From Verrucomicrobiia bacterium (GTDB lineage Bacteria > Verrucomicrobiota > Verrucomicrobiia > Limisphaerales > UBA8199), in assembly GCA_035946615.1 (NCBI GenBank), contig DASYZB010000084.1:1-54460 (forward strand): DNA of 54,460 bases, in the 5' to 3' direction. Every line of letters begins with the position of its first letter. Positions within the stretch are counted from its first letter, which is position 1. Below the pieces are notes generated by a model, which worked only from the letters and a program-made list of their open reading frames with translations, was not told the DNA's origin and searched no databases. Below are positions 17,601 to 25,171 of this stretch, in pieces. Made by a program: the position numbers and the translations under genes.

Positions 17601-18701
17601 AAGGCAAAAGCACCACGACGGCTATCTTACCCTCCAAACCCCACGAAAACCTTGTCAAGTCCGGCGGTCCAGCCTGACCCGGTAGTGGTTCCCCCGGGCC
17701 GCGGGGAGCTGGAATTTCGTTACACGGCTCTGGATTTCCAATCCCCTGAGAGCACACGGTTCAAGTACAAGCTCGATGGGGTTGATACGGACTGGATTGA
17801 AGCGGGCGCGCGGCGAATGGCCCATTACAACAATGTCTATCCGGGTGATTACATTTTCCGCGTGATTGCCTGCAACAAGGACGGGATTTGGAATGATGCC
17901 GGGGCGGCACTGGCCGTGGTGGTACGCCCGCATGTATGGCAGACCCTCTGGTGGCGTGGCATGGTGGTCATGGTGGTTATTGGCGGGGCCGGTGCCGCCG
18001 TCCGCTACATCACCCGAAGAAAGATGCAGCGGCGTATGGCGCTGCTGGAACAACGCAACGCAATTGAACGCGAGCGCGGGCGCATCGCCAAGGACATCCA
18101 TGATGACCTGGGTTCGAGCCTCACCCGGATCATGATGCTAGGCGAACGCGCCGAGGAAGGACTGGCGAGCCAGGAGGATGTCGGGGTACATGTAGCCAAA
18201 ATTGTTACCTCAGCGCGCGACACCGTTCAGGCGCTCGACGAGATCGTATGGGCCGTGAACCCCGAGAATGACACCCTCGAAGGGCTTATCGAGTATATCA
18301 GCCATTATGCCGATGAGTTTTTCGAAGAAGCCCCGATAAGTTGCCGACTCGAGATGCCCGGGGCCTTGCCTGAGTGTGTGTTGCCGGCTGAAGTCCGGCA
18401 CGATTTGTTTCTCATTGTGAAGGAGGCCTTCCATAATGTGTTGAAACATGCAGCGGCTTCGCAGGTTTGGGTGCAGGTCTCGGTGAACGGCTCGACCCTC
18501 GCAGTTGCGATAAAGGACAATGGACAAGGGTTCTCCCCCGGGCCCTCAAACAATGGCCGGAGGGGCAATGGCCTGCATAATATGCGCCGGAGGATGGGGG
18601 GTCTGGGCGGCACCATCGAAGTTAGGAGCGCGCCTGGAAATGGCACGGAAGTCAGAATCGCGCTCCAACTGCCGAAGAGGGAAGGGTGTGAAAGGTCTTA
18701 A
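14625..18701 (+). CDS. Triple-propeller sensor histidine kinase (PLL-lectin-like + Reg_prop x14 + Y_Y_Y + HisKA_3)
   Basis: About 1358 residues. A signal peptide (VFLLLLLLGLASRAAA) is followed by seven repeats of about 48 residues (about 25-365) with the pattern N-x-D-G-x-L-E-V-F ... W-x-x-W-x-x-L-G-G, like the PLL/tectonin-type lectin propeller. Then come 14 Reg_prop repeats (LWIGT or LWVGT cores, about 370-985), predicting two more seven-bladed propellers, and a Y_Y_Y domain (ELEFRYTALDFQSPESTRFKYKLDG). One membrane helix (about 1112-1130) leads to HisKA_3 with His1160 in DIHDDLGSSLTRI and an ATPase domain (KDNGQGF; GNGLHNMRRRM). It lacks the AraC output of Bacteroidetes hybrid sensors and is paired with the NarL-type regulator downstream. 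Starts at 14622 (GTG), 14625 and 14631 are all possible; no clear ribosome-binding site separates them. Confidence 0.92.
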   Translation: MLMSRQVFLLLLLLGLASRAAADPRTAQPVVGRNADGYLEVFSVGPDGQLRHRWQRASNGDWSFWLSLGGPFLPGLAVATNRNGQLEVFAVERIRHTLRQITQTMPNSRDWTTWKDLGGPVGAPIAATHDLDGRLEVFAPDVQGSGVKHLWQTQEGSWSAWANLGGHIEPGLVATPNLDGRLELFGVERGTHELVHCWQRQTNSDSDWAPWASLGGSVLPGIAAGRNARGILEIFAVNRNSRAVQRITQRAPNASARWSDWVDFGGNFKDGLAVGQSADLRLDVMGVDTGDNMLMHRWETLVDGSDQWSAWSGLGQRAQPYCGVGQNEDGNLEVFAVDVNDPTVLNHRRQISKASEWLDWSSLDHQTFQYGSRLWQTDEGLPHNNVQAIAQTRDGYLWIGTQAGLARFDGVEFTPLNLGPLGPKSPSITALCADSQNALWIGAEGFGLLRYDAGVFSRFTTTNGLAGDDLRVIYRARDGALWIGTTTGMSCYRDGRFINYTTRQGLLSNIVRAINEDRDGNLWIATGAGLNRLRGGRMDSFPMPNGLPNDSARAICQDRGGRIWIGSNNGMLWYNGYWKSFYAYNTRYGLSDTFVSAICEDHEGNLWVGTYSGLNRFHEGRFFPQLNNEGAPFDKVNALFEDSQGNLWVGSHEGLVRLTPQRFVTYTQRQGLTHNNVMSVLEDRAGAVWLGTWGGGLDRLKDEKVTSYTATNVFSQELILSLCESRDGSLWVGEDFDGGLARLQNGVFRHYDMKEGLLPASVRVIYEDRSGRLWVGTSQGLCWLKDGGFITETNLAGKVVRAICQDTNGALWVGTESGLFERQQDHWIGFTKRDGLSNNEVTALLDDSGGSLWIGTADGGLNRYKSGAFKAYTTSQGLFSDEIFEILDDGHGWLWMSCSKGIFRVRKADLSALDSGALETISSVAYGKADGLESTQCSGIAKPGAWAAHDGRLWFATSKGVASVDPASIKINLVPPPVFIEQVLADRKVVQQKAKAPRRLSYPPNPTKTLSSPAVQPDPVVVPPGRGELEFRYTALDFQSPESTRFKYKLDGVDTDWIEAGARRMAHYNNVYPGDYIFRVIACNKDGIWNDAGAALAVVVRPHVWQTLWWRGMVVMVVIGGAGAAVRYITRRKMQRRMALLEQRNAIERERGRIAKDIHDDLGSSLTRIMMLGERAEEGLASQEDVGVHVAKIVTSARDTVQALDEIVWAVNPENDTLEGLIEYISHYADEFFEEAPISCRLEMPGALPECVLPAEVRHDLFLIVKEAFHNVLKHAAASQVWVQVSVNGSTLAVAIKDNGQGFSPGPSNNGRRGNGLHNMRRRMGGLGGTIEVRSAPGNGTEVRIALQLPKREGCERS

Positions 18702-18817
18702 GGCTCGTATTCAACGCGCGCTGTGGCGGACCTTGTCTGCTCCCTCGTATGTTCCTACGGTTGGCCCAGATAGCCAAAGCCTCCTAAGATGCCCGCGTGA
18801 TCGCCCAGACTGACTCC

Positions 18818-19444
18818 ATGCCGATTCAAGTTGCCATTGTCGAAGATGATGAGGAAATTCGAGCCAACCTCACTCACCGGATTGGAGGGAGTGCTTCCTT
18901 TCGCCTGCTGGCGTCTTATGGGGATGCCGAGTCTGCTTTGGCCAATCTGCCTCAATTCCAGCCGGATGTTGTTCTGATGGATATCAATCTGCCTGGCATG
19001 GACGGAGTGGAATGCGTGCGCCATTTGAAGGCCAAATTGCCGAAATCGCAGTTTGTGATGCTGACAGTGTATGAGGACAGCAACCGGCTCTTTAAATCGC
19101 TCATGGCCGGAGCCAGCGGCTATCTGCTCAAGCGCACCCCTCCGGCGAAACTCCTGGCCGCCATCAAGGAGGCCCATGAAGGCGGTTCGCCTATGACGCC
19201 GCAGATCGCCCGGCGTGTGGTCCAGCATTTCCGACAATCGCCCGAGCGTGCTTCCGAGTTGCAACGGCTGACGCCCCGCGAGGCCGAGGTGCTGAACCAG
19301 CTCTCGAAGGGGTTCCGTTACAAAGAAATCGTTGATAACCTGGGCATCAGCTCCGGCACGCTCCACAGCTATATCCGCAGCATTTACGATAAACTCCACG
19401 TCCATTCCCGCACCGAGGCAGTGGTGAAGTATTTGAACCGTTGA
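18818..19444 (+). CDS. NarL/FixJ-family response regulator
   Basis: A 208-residue regulator from ATG 18818; an in-frame GTG at 18797 would add seven residues. The receiver has the acidic residues in VEDDEE, the phospho-acceptor Asp in VLMDINLPGMDG, and the Lys in YLLKRTPP. The LuxR-type helix-turn-helix is LTPREAEVLNQLSKGFRYKEI to SGTLHSYIRSIYDKLHVHSRTEAV. It follows the propeller kinase by 116 bases and is its obvious cognate. HisKA_3 kinases normally pair with this regulator class. Targets are unknown; adjacent surface-protein genes are natural candidates. Confidence 0.93.
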   Translation: MPIQVAIVEDDEEIRANLTHRIGGSASFRLLASYGDAESALANLPQFQPDVVLMDINLPGMDGVECVRHLKAKLPKSQFVMLTVYEDSNRLFKSLMAGASGYLLKRTPPAKLLAAIKEAHEGGSPMTPQIARRVVQHFRQSPERASELQRLTPREAEVLNQLSKGFRYKEIVDNLGISSGTLHSYIRSIYDKLHVHSRTEAVVKYLNR

Positions 19445-19521
19445 TGTCGTTGAGCCCAGGTTAATTATTTGATTGATAATGCCGGTCCTTGCGGTTTAAC
19501 CTTTGGGCACTCAGCCCTCAA

Positions 19522-21546
19522 ATGCGCAAGCACAACCGGAAGACCCACTCCGGCCAGGCAGGGTCGGCTGCTCCGCGCAGCAGGCCTGTTGCCGGAGGGG
19601 CGCTGACCCTTGAGGCCCGCTCTGCGTACGCCCGGCTCAAAGGATGGCGGCTGTGGCTGGGCCGGCTGGCCCTGGCTATTTTATTACCTGTCTTGCTGCT
19701 GGGCGCCACCGAGGGCCTTTTGCGCCTGGCAGGTTACGGCTACCCCACGGGCTTTTGCCTCCTGCAAAAGAAGGATGGCGTCTTCATCCAGAACGACAAA
19801 TTTCTCTGGCAATTCTATTCACGCAAAACCAATTTGCGGCCCAACCCCTTTTCAGTTTCCATCAACAAACCGCCTGGAACAGCGCGGATTGTAATCCTGG
19901 GGGAGTCGGCGGCGGCGGGCACACCGGACCCGGCTTACAATTTCGGGCGCATATTGGAGCGCATGTTGCGCCGGCAATTTCCCCAACACCGCATCGAAGT
20001 CATTAACGCGGCCATGCCGGGGGTCAACTCGCACATTCTTTTGCCAGTAGCGCGGGATTGCCTGCGGTTCAAGCCGGATTGCCTGGTGATTTACATGGGG
20101 AACAACGAAGCGGTGGGGCTCTACGCGCCCGGCCCGCACAGCGGGCGCTTAACGGGTTGCCTGCATCTGTTGCGCCTGATGCAGCGGGTACGAGCCAGCC
20201 GGCTGGGACAGCTCCTCGAGCCGCTGTGGCTTCGTTTGCAACCCGAAGGGGCGGGGTCGGATGAGCAGGATGAGAGTTTTTTCCTGGCTCACCGGGTTGC
20301 GGCTAATGACCCGCGGCGCGAGGCTGTTTATGAGAATTTTCGGGCCAACTTGCGGGACATTTGCGCAGCCGCCAAACAGGGCGGGGCCAGAGTGGCACTG
20401 ATGACTGTGCCGGTGAATCTGAAGGATTGCCCGCCGTTTGGGTCGCTGAATCGGCGCGGCCTAGTGGGACACACAAAGGGGCACCTCTCCCCAGCGCTCT
20501 CCCCTTCGGAAGGGGAGAGGGAGACTTCCGGGCAGGCTAGGGTTGGAGCGCATGTTACAGAGTCCTCAGCAGGTGAAACCGCGCTGTCCAAATGGCAAAG
20601 CGATTATGAGGCGGGGCAGGAGGCCCAGGGCCAGGGGGAATATTCGGAGGCGCTCGTGCATCTTTCTGCGGCAGCAGCGATTGACGATGACTTCGCCGAC
20701 CTGCATTTCCGGCTCGCTGAAACCTGCCTGGCACTTGGCCAGTTTGATAAAGCCCGCCAGGAGTTTATCCAGGCGCGGGATTGGGACGCATTGCAATTCC
20801 GGACCGATTCGCGCCTGAACAACATCATCCGGCAAACGGCTGAGCATTTCGGCGCGGAGGCCGTGCGGCTGGTGGATGCTGAGGCAGCTCTGGCTGAGGC
20901 GGAAAAGGTCGAACCGCGCGTGCCGGGTGGGGCGTTCTTTAACGACCATGTGCATCCGAGCTTTGAAGGGGATTATCTCCTGGCCAAGACGCTGGCGCCT
21001 GCGGTTTCCAGCGCGCTGGGCGCGCGCGTTGGAAGGCCAGTGGAGGGCCTCCTTTCCCGGGATGAATGCGCGGCGCAGCTTGCCTTCACCCGAGTCAATG
21101 AGGGGCAGATAGCCGTGCAGATGCTTAGAACCACAGCCCTGGCGCCCTTTACGGCGCAGTTGGGACATGACCGGCGGCAAAAAGCGGCGGAAGAGCAACT
21201 GGCCTTGCGTTTTGGCAATGTTACATGGGACGATGTCGAGGCGGCCTCGGATGTTTATCGCGCGGCTATCGAGCAATTCCCGGATGACTGGTACTTGCCA
21301 TTCAATTATGCACGGCTGCGCCTGCTGCGGGGCGATTACAAGACGGCCATCGAGCAGTTCGAAGCTGCGCGCCGGCTTTTGCCGCAGTGGGTGCCCCTGC
21401 GTGTCGGCCTGGCTACGGCCTTGAGCGGCGCGGGGCGAGAGCGCGAGGCGTTGAAGGAATTGGCCGCCGCGCAGGCGCGCGAGCCGGAGTCGGAGGCGAT
21501 CAAGTCGGCGATTCAACGGCTTTCTGGTGGTATTGGACCCCGTTGA
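19522..21546 (+). CDS. Membrane-anchored SGNH-hydrolase/TPR protein
   Basis: About 674 residues from ATG 19522; a TTG at 19489 would add eleven. One N-terminal membrane helix (RLALAILLPVLLLGATEGLL) anchors a periplasmic SGNH-like domain. Block I reads ILGESAAAG (GES in place of GDS), block III is MGNNEAVG and block V is NDHVHPSF. Two TPR-rich parts follow: one inserted between blocks III and V (YEAGQEAQGQGEYSEALVHL), one at the C-terminus (YRAAIEQFPDDWYLPFNYARL). Proteins of this type act on acyl or acetyl esters of surface glycans, but no substrate is visible here. A palindromic repeat at 20497-20519 is translated in frame as part of LSPALSPSEGERE. Confidence 0.8.
   Translation: MRKHNRKTHSGQAGSAAPRSRPVAGGALTLEARSAYARLKGWRLWLGRLALAILLPVLLLGATEGLLRLAGYGYPTGFCLLQKKDGVFIQNDKFLWQFYSRKTNLRPNPFSVSINKPPGTARIVILGESAAAGTPDPAYNFGRILERMLRRQFPQHRIEVINAAMPGVNSHILLPVARDCLRFKPDCLVIYMGNNEAVGLYAPGPHSGRLTGCLHLLRLMQRVRASRLGQLLEPLWLRLQPEGAGSDEQDESFFLAHRVAANDPRREAVYENFRANLRDICAAAKQGGARVALMTVPVNLKDCPPFGSLNRRGLVGHTKGHLSPALSPSEGERETSGQARVGAHVTESSAGETALSKWQSDYEAGQEAQGQGEYSEALVHLSAAAAIDDDFADLHFRLAETCLALGQFDKARQEFIQARDWDALQFRTDSRLNNIIRQTAEHFGAEAVRLVDAEAALAEAEKVEPRVPGGAFFNDHVHPSFEGDYLLAKTLAPAVSSALGARVGRPVEGLLSRDECAAQLAFTRVNEGQIAVQMLRTTALAPFTAQLGHDRRQKAAEEQLALRFGNVTWDDVEAASDVYRAAIEQFPDDWYLPFNYARLRLLRGDYKTAIEQFEAARRLLPQWVPLRVGLATALSGAGREREALKELAAAQAREPESEAIKSAIQRLSGGIGPR
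20470..20525. repeat. REP-like palindrome inserted in-frame within a coding sequence
   Basis: The core at 20497-20519 has 11-bp arms, CTCTCCCCTTC and GAAGGGGAGAG, around a single G. A further CCTCTCCCC copy lies just upstream. The encoded peptide LSPALSPSEGERE is low-complexity and sits in a linker between the SGNH core and the TPR segment. This palindrome type is normally intergenic. Borders are approximate. Confidence 0.65.
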
Positions 21547-21622
21547 CGGGTGACTGGGGGCCAATAGGTTAAGCCGAGCGGGTCTGTGGGGAGGAAACGT
21601 TTTTCCGAGCCGACCCGAAGGG

Positions 21623-22831
21623 ATGAAGGAAAGGGAAGAACCAACGAAAGCGCCCGGGAAGGGCAAAGGGCCGGGCGGGGAGCATGGGGTCAGGGAGGCG
21701 GCGGGGCGCAAGAAGCGCAGACGCTGGATGGCTCTGCTGTTGGTGGCGGGCGGGCTTGCCGTCATCTTGGGCGTAGGCCGGGCCATCCTGCCCTGGGCGG
21801 TGCGGGATTACGTGAACCGGACGCTGGACCGGAACCCGCTTTACTCGGGGACGATTGGGCCGGTGCGGATTCATCTGATTCGGGGTGCTTACTCGATTGA
21901 GGAAGTGAGGTTAAGCAAGACGACCGGGGACGTGCCGGTGCCGTTTGTATCGGCCAAGAGCGTTGAGTTTGCGATTCAATGGAAGGGGTTGGTGCATGGG
22001 AGGATTGTGGGGGAATTCGTGATGAACGAGCCGGAGTTGAACTTTGTGGATTCCCCGAGCGAGGGGGCGTCGCAGAGCGGGACCGGGGGGCCATGGCTGG
22101 AGATGATACGGGATTTGTTCCCGTTCCAGATTAACAGGGCGGTGGTGCGGGAAGGGTCGGTGCATTTCCGTTCCTATCTGGGGGCCAAGCCAGTGGATGT
22201 GTATCTGTCGCATGTGGAGGCCTCGATAGATAACCTGTCGAATATCCGAGGGGAGACGACGCCGCTGCCGGCGACGGTGCAGGCGAGCGCGCTGGCGATG
22301 GACCAGGCCAAGCTGCAGTACCGGATGACCTTGGATCCCTTTTCGTATCACCCGACCTTTCACATGGCGCTGCAGCTTTTAGGGCTGGATGTGACGCGGC
22401 TGAACGAACTGGCATTGACTTACGGGAAGTTCGATTTCAAACGCGGCTGGCTGGACCTGGTGGTGCAGACCGATTCGAACGAGGGCCAAATCAGCGGGTA
22501 TATCAAGCCGCTGTTCCGGGACCTGAAGTTTTTCAGCCTGAGCCAAGACATCAAGGAAGATAGCGCGCTGCAATTTTTTTGGCAGGCGCTCATTGGGGCG
22601 ACGACGACGGTATTCAAGAACCAGCAGCGGAACCAGTTTGCGACGCTAATTCCATTTACAGGGGAGGCTTCGGGGACAACGAGCGCGGACATTTTGGCGA
22701 CGATAGGCAATGTGTTGCGCAATGCATTCGTGCGGGCATACCTGCCGCGGCTGGAAAACGGGGAGCAGGTGCTGGGAGGGATGCAGTTCGAGCCGCCGGA
22801 CATAACGGCTTCGCCGATTGAGACGCAATGA
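21623..22831 (+). CDS. AsmA/DUF748-like membrane protein
   Basis: 402 residues: a charged cytoplasmic N-terminus rich in K/R/G/E (1-35), one membrane helix (MALLLVAGGLAVILGVGRAI), then a long beta-rich periplasmic region without catalytic motifs. The segments VRDYVNRTLDRNPLYSGTIG and IRGAYSIEEVRLSKTTGDVPVPFVSA resemble the N-terminal chorein-like part of DUF748/AsmA-type proteins, which are tied to envelope lipid transport or outer-membrane maintenance. It follows the SGNH/TPR gene by 76 bases. Its TGA overlaps an ATG at 22828, but the next gene more likely starts at 22843. Confidence 0.7.
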   Translation: MKEREEPTKAPGKGKGPGGEHGVREAAGRKKRRRWMALLLVAGGLAVILGVGRAILPWAVRDYVNRTLDRNPLYSGTIGPVRIHLIRGAYSIEEVRLSKTTGDVPVPFVSAKSVEFAIQWKGLVHGRIVGEFVMNEPELNFVDSPSEGASQSGTGGPWLEMIRDLFPFQINRAVVREGSVHFRSYLGAKPVDVYLSHVEASIDNLSNIRGETTPLPATVQASALAMDQAKLQYRMTLDPFSYHPTFHMALQLLGLDVTRLNELALTYGKFDFKRGWLDLVVQTDSNEGQISGYIKPLFRDLKFFSLSQDIKEDSALQFFWQALIGATTTVFKNQQRNQFATLIPFTGEASGTTSADILATIGNVLRNAFVRAYLPRLENGEQVLGGMQFEPPDITASPIETQ

Positions 22832-22842
22832 GGGAGGAGTTT

Positions 22843-23559
22843 ATGAAAAGATGGATAGCCAAGAACGCGAGCTGCCGGTCAGCAACGCTGTTGCTGTGCG
22901 CGGCGATAGCCGGGATTATCGGCTGCAGCACGCGAAAGGCGGAAACGCAGCAGGCAGGCTACTTTACATCCGGCAGCAAGGAAGCCGATCAACGCGCGGC
23001 GCAGGAGATGGCCAAGGCGCAGCAGCTATCCGGGTCCGGAGAAGGGGCCGGGGAGGCTGGGGTCAAGAAGGCCAAACCGGCGGCGCCCAACGCCCAGGGG
23101 ACGGACGGTCAGACCAACGTGGCGGCGCAGGCAACCGGGAAGCTGACGCTTTTTGCGAGGCTGGGCGGCGAGGCGGGCATATCAAACGTGGTTGCGGATT
23201 TTCTGCCGCGCGTCATCCAGGATCCCCGTGTGAACTGGGACCGCAATGGCGTGGTGCGGGGGGGATTGTCGTTTCACAGGAATCGGTCCGAGACGTGGAA
23301 TCCCACACCGCAGCATGAGGCAATACTGAAGAAACACATGGTGCAGTTCCTGGTGCTGGCGACCGGGGGGCCGGCGCATTACACCGGCATGGAGATGGGC
23401 GCGGCTCATGCCAACCTCCACATCAGCAACCCGGAGTTCGACGCGGCAATGGGGGATTTGAAGGAGACGCTGGACAAGTTCAAGATTCCGAACATGGAGC
23501 AAAAGGAACTGCTGGCAGTCATCGAGACGACGCGTCCGGAAATTGTCACCGAACGTTGA
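22843..23559 (+). CDS. Lipoprotein carrying a group 1 truncated globin domain
   Basis: 238 residues from ATG 22843, chosen because AGGGAGGAG lies 5-6 bases upstream; ATG 22828 would precede the signal by five residues. The lipobox is IIGC with Cys28. A low-complexity Ala/Gly/Gln/Lys linker (about 30-100) leads to a truncated globin (LFARLGGEAGISNVVADFL to KKHMVQFLVLATGGPAHYTG, then AAHANLHISNPEFDAAM). The His of AAHANL is the expected proximal heme ligand. By eye the helix-B10 position, usually Tyr in trHbN, is Leu (VADFLPRV). The stretch between helices B and E is longer than in trHbN and contains ETWNPTPQHEA. Heme binding outside the cytoplasm is inferred. It is in one operon with the AsmA-like gene and a second lipoprotein. 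Confidence 0.85.
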   Translation: MKRWIAKNASCRSATLLLCAAIAGIIGCSTRKAETQQAGYFTSGSKEADQRAAQEMAKAQQLSGSGEGAGEAGVKKAKPAAPNAQGTDGQTNVAAQATGKLTLFARLGGEAGISNVVADFLPRVIQDPRVNWDRNGVVRGGLSFHRNRSETWNPTPQHEAILKKHMVQFLVLATGGPAHYTGMEMGAAHANLHISNPEFDAAMGDLKETLDKFKIPNMEQKELLAVIETTRPEIVTER

Positions 23560-23574
23560 AAAAAAGGAACCGCC

Positions 23575-24171
23575 ATGATTTCAAGAAGCTGGTTAGGGAA
23601 TGGGGCGGAGGCCAAGCGCTTAATCTTACCGCAAGAGAACGCAAAGCACGCAAAGAAAACGAGGGGTTCTGCCATTCTTTGCGGTCCCGGTGGACTTTGG
23701 CGGGCGCTTAGCAATCGCCTCAAGGCTCTGAGGTTTCTGATGCTCGCTGCGTGTTTGCTGTTGACCGGGTGCGCTGCTCTGGCGCCTTTGAGTTCTTTGA
23801 TGGGCGGGTCCGGGGGCGGAGCGCCGCCCTTGCAGGTGCATGAGCAGACGGCGGTCGAGTTGGAGGAGGGCAATTTTGCGCTGATTAAGACGAACGTGAT
23901 GGGGCACAGCAAAGGGTTCAGCCTCCTGGGGTTTATCACGATTTATCCGGCGACATTAACCAAAGCGATGAGCCGGCTTTACGGGGCGGCCCAGATGAGC
24001 GAAGGGGACCCTCAAACGGTGGCCCACCTCATCATCGAGCAGACCAGCAGTTATTATATACTGTTTGGAATCCCCAGGATCGATGTGCGGGCCGACATCG
24101 TCGAATTCAAGCCGGAAGTGGATCGCCCAAGGCCTCCGCCGCGCCGCCCTCCGCCAGATTCGGAGCGGTAG
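23575..24171 (+). CDS. Putative small lipoprotein, function unknown
   Basis: The frame is 198 residues from ATG 23575, which has an AAAGGAA ribosome-binding site. The lipoprotein signal does not begin until residue 56 (MLAACLLLTGC, ATG at 23740), so the mature protein may start there. The roughly 50 codons between include AACGCAAAGCACGCAAAG (about 23639-23656), which looks like inserted repeat DNA. The mature part has LLGFITIYPATLTKAMSRLY and IIEQTSSYYILFGIPRIDVRADIVEF, reminiscent of small Bacteroidetes/Verrucomicrobia lipoproteins of unknown function, and ends in a Pro/Arg-rich tail. It is the last gene of the SGNH-AsmA-globin group. Confidence 0.6.
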   Translation: MISRSWLGNGAEAKRLILPQENAKHAKKTRGSAILCGPGGLWRALSNRLKALRFLMLAACLLLTGCAALAPLSSLMGGSGGGAPPLQVHEQTAVELEEGNFALIKTNVMGHSKGFSLLGFITIYPATLTKAMSRLYGAAQMSEGDPQTVAHLIIEQTSSYYILFGIPRIDVRADIVEFKPEVDRPRPPPRRPPPDSER

Positions 24172-24581
24172 AACCGCCTTCTCGTAAACTTTGAGCTTGT
24201 GGTGAGCGAGCATTCGGTCCTGGGCTTGACCAAACCAACCGACGAAGTTTCCGACAAAGGAAGGCAAATGGCGCCTGCTAAATGTCCAAACTCCTGAGCG
24301 CCAGAGGACTTTAGAGGACTGGCGCAGTCCAAAGCCGGCGCGCGCACCAACACCGGCTTGAAAAGCCTGAAACAAAAGGCCCTTTTGCCGGGTAATGAAA
24401 TCGGAACGGCAGCAATATGAAAACGATTTCAATGGTGCAGCACGGGGCCATGTTCAACATGGGATTGGCGCATCACATCCCATAAACCCATGCGCCGCAA
24501 GCTTCCAAATCTGTATGCAAGAGTTTTGCTTTCAACAGTGCCTCGAGGGTAGGATAGCCCTCGAACCGGTGCGGCGAACCC
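24172..24581. other. Intergenic region upstream of the ECF sigma gene, with hairpins
   Basis: No gene is recognised in these 410 bases. There is a hairpin at 24298-24325 (GCGCCAG/CTGGCGC arms with AGAGGACT repeated in the loop), followed by GCAGTCCAAAGCCGGCGCGC, which matches a dispersed repeat core also seen near 33510 and 42490. Closer to the gene, GGCGCAT and ATGCGCC (24467-24496) form a second inverted repeat that could be an operator. Confidence 0.45.
24467..24496. promoter_or_regulatory. Inverted repeat, possible operator of the ECF operon
   Basis: GGCGCAT (24467-24473) and ATGCGCC (24490-24496) are separated by 16 bases, about 85 bases upstream of the sigma-factor start. The position suits regulation of the operon, but no ECF-type promoter could be assigned and the repeat may be structural only. 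Confidence 0.25.
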
Positions 24582-25148
24582 ATGCCAGACGCACAATCAT
24601 TCGAGGCGTTCATGCTCAAGCACCAGGATATGGTCTTTAGTACCGCTATGCGTTTGCTCGCCAATAGCACCGACGCCCAGGATATCTCCCAGGAGGCTTT
24701 TCTGCGCGCTTACGAGCATTTTGATGAGTTGCACACCAGCCCAACGGCGGCGGGCTGGCTCAAGACCGTGGCCCGCAACTTGAGCCTCAATCATCTCTCG
24801 CGCTACCGCGCCCGGTGGCGCTTTTTCTCCGAACTCTTTGCAACCCCCAATGAGGAGGCTGAACCCATCGAGATGGAGTTTGCGGCGCCGGGAAGCCTCC
24901 AAGAGGAATTGGCAGACGCGGATCGGCATCGACTGGTCGAACAAGCCCTGCAGAAGCTGCCCGTTGCGCAGCGCGTCCCGCTGGTGCTTTATCATCTCGA
25001 AGGCATGAAATACGAAGAAATCGCCACCAAACTAAAGGTCTCTCTTGGCAAGGTGAAAACAGACATTTTCCGCGGGCGCGAAGCGCTGCGGAATGCCTTG
25101 AGTCCGCAAATGGCTGAGATTTGCCAGGACATGGGATTGACCGGATGA
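24582..25148 (+). CDS. ECF RNA polymerase sigma factor
   Basis: 188 residues with sigma region 2 (QDMVFSTAMRLLANSTDAQDISQEAFLRAYEHFDEL, then WLKTVARNLSLNHL) and region 4 (VEQALQKLPVAQRVPLVLYHLEGMKYEEIATKLKVS to VKTDIFRGREALR). Regions 1 and 3 are absent, as expected of the family. It directs core polymerase to envelope- or stress-type promoters. The gene for a membrane protein in the anti-sigma position starts 23 bases downstream, followed by a large envelope protein, so the three are probably co-transcribed and autoregulated. Confidence 0.93.
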   Translation: MPDAQSFEAFMLKHQDMVFSTAMRLLANSTDAQDISQEAFLRAYEHFDELHTSPTAAGWLKTVARNLSLNHLSRYRARWRFFSELFATPNEEAEPIEMEFAAPGSLQEELADADRHRLVEQALQKLPVAQRVPLVLYHLEGMKYEEIATKLKVSLGKVKTDIFRGREALRNALSPQMAEICQDMGLTG

Positions 25149-25171
25149 GACTCGAAAACCTGGAGTAAGAC

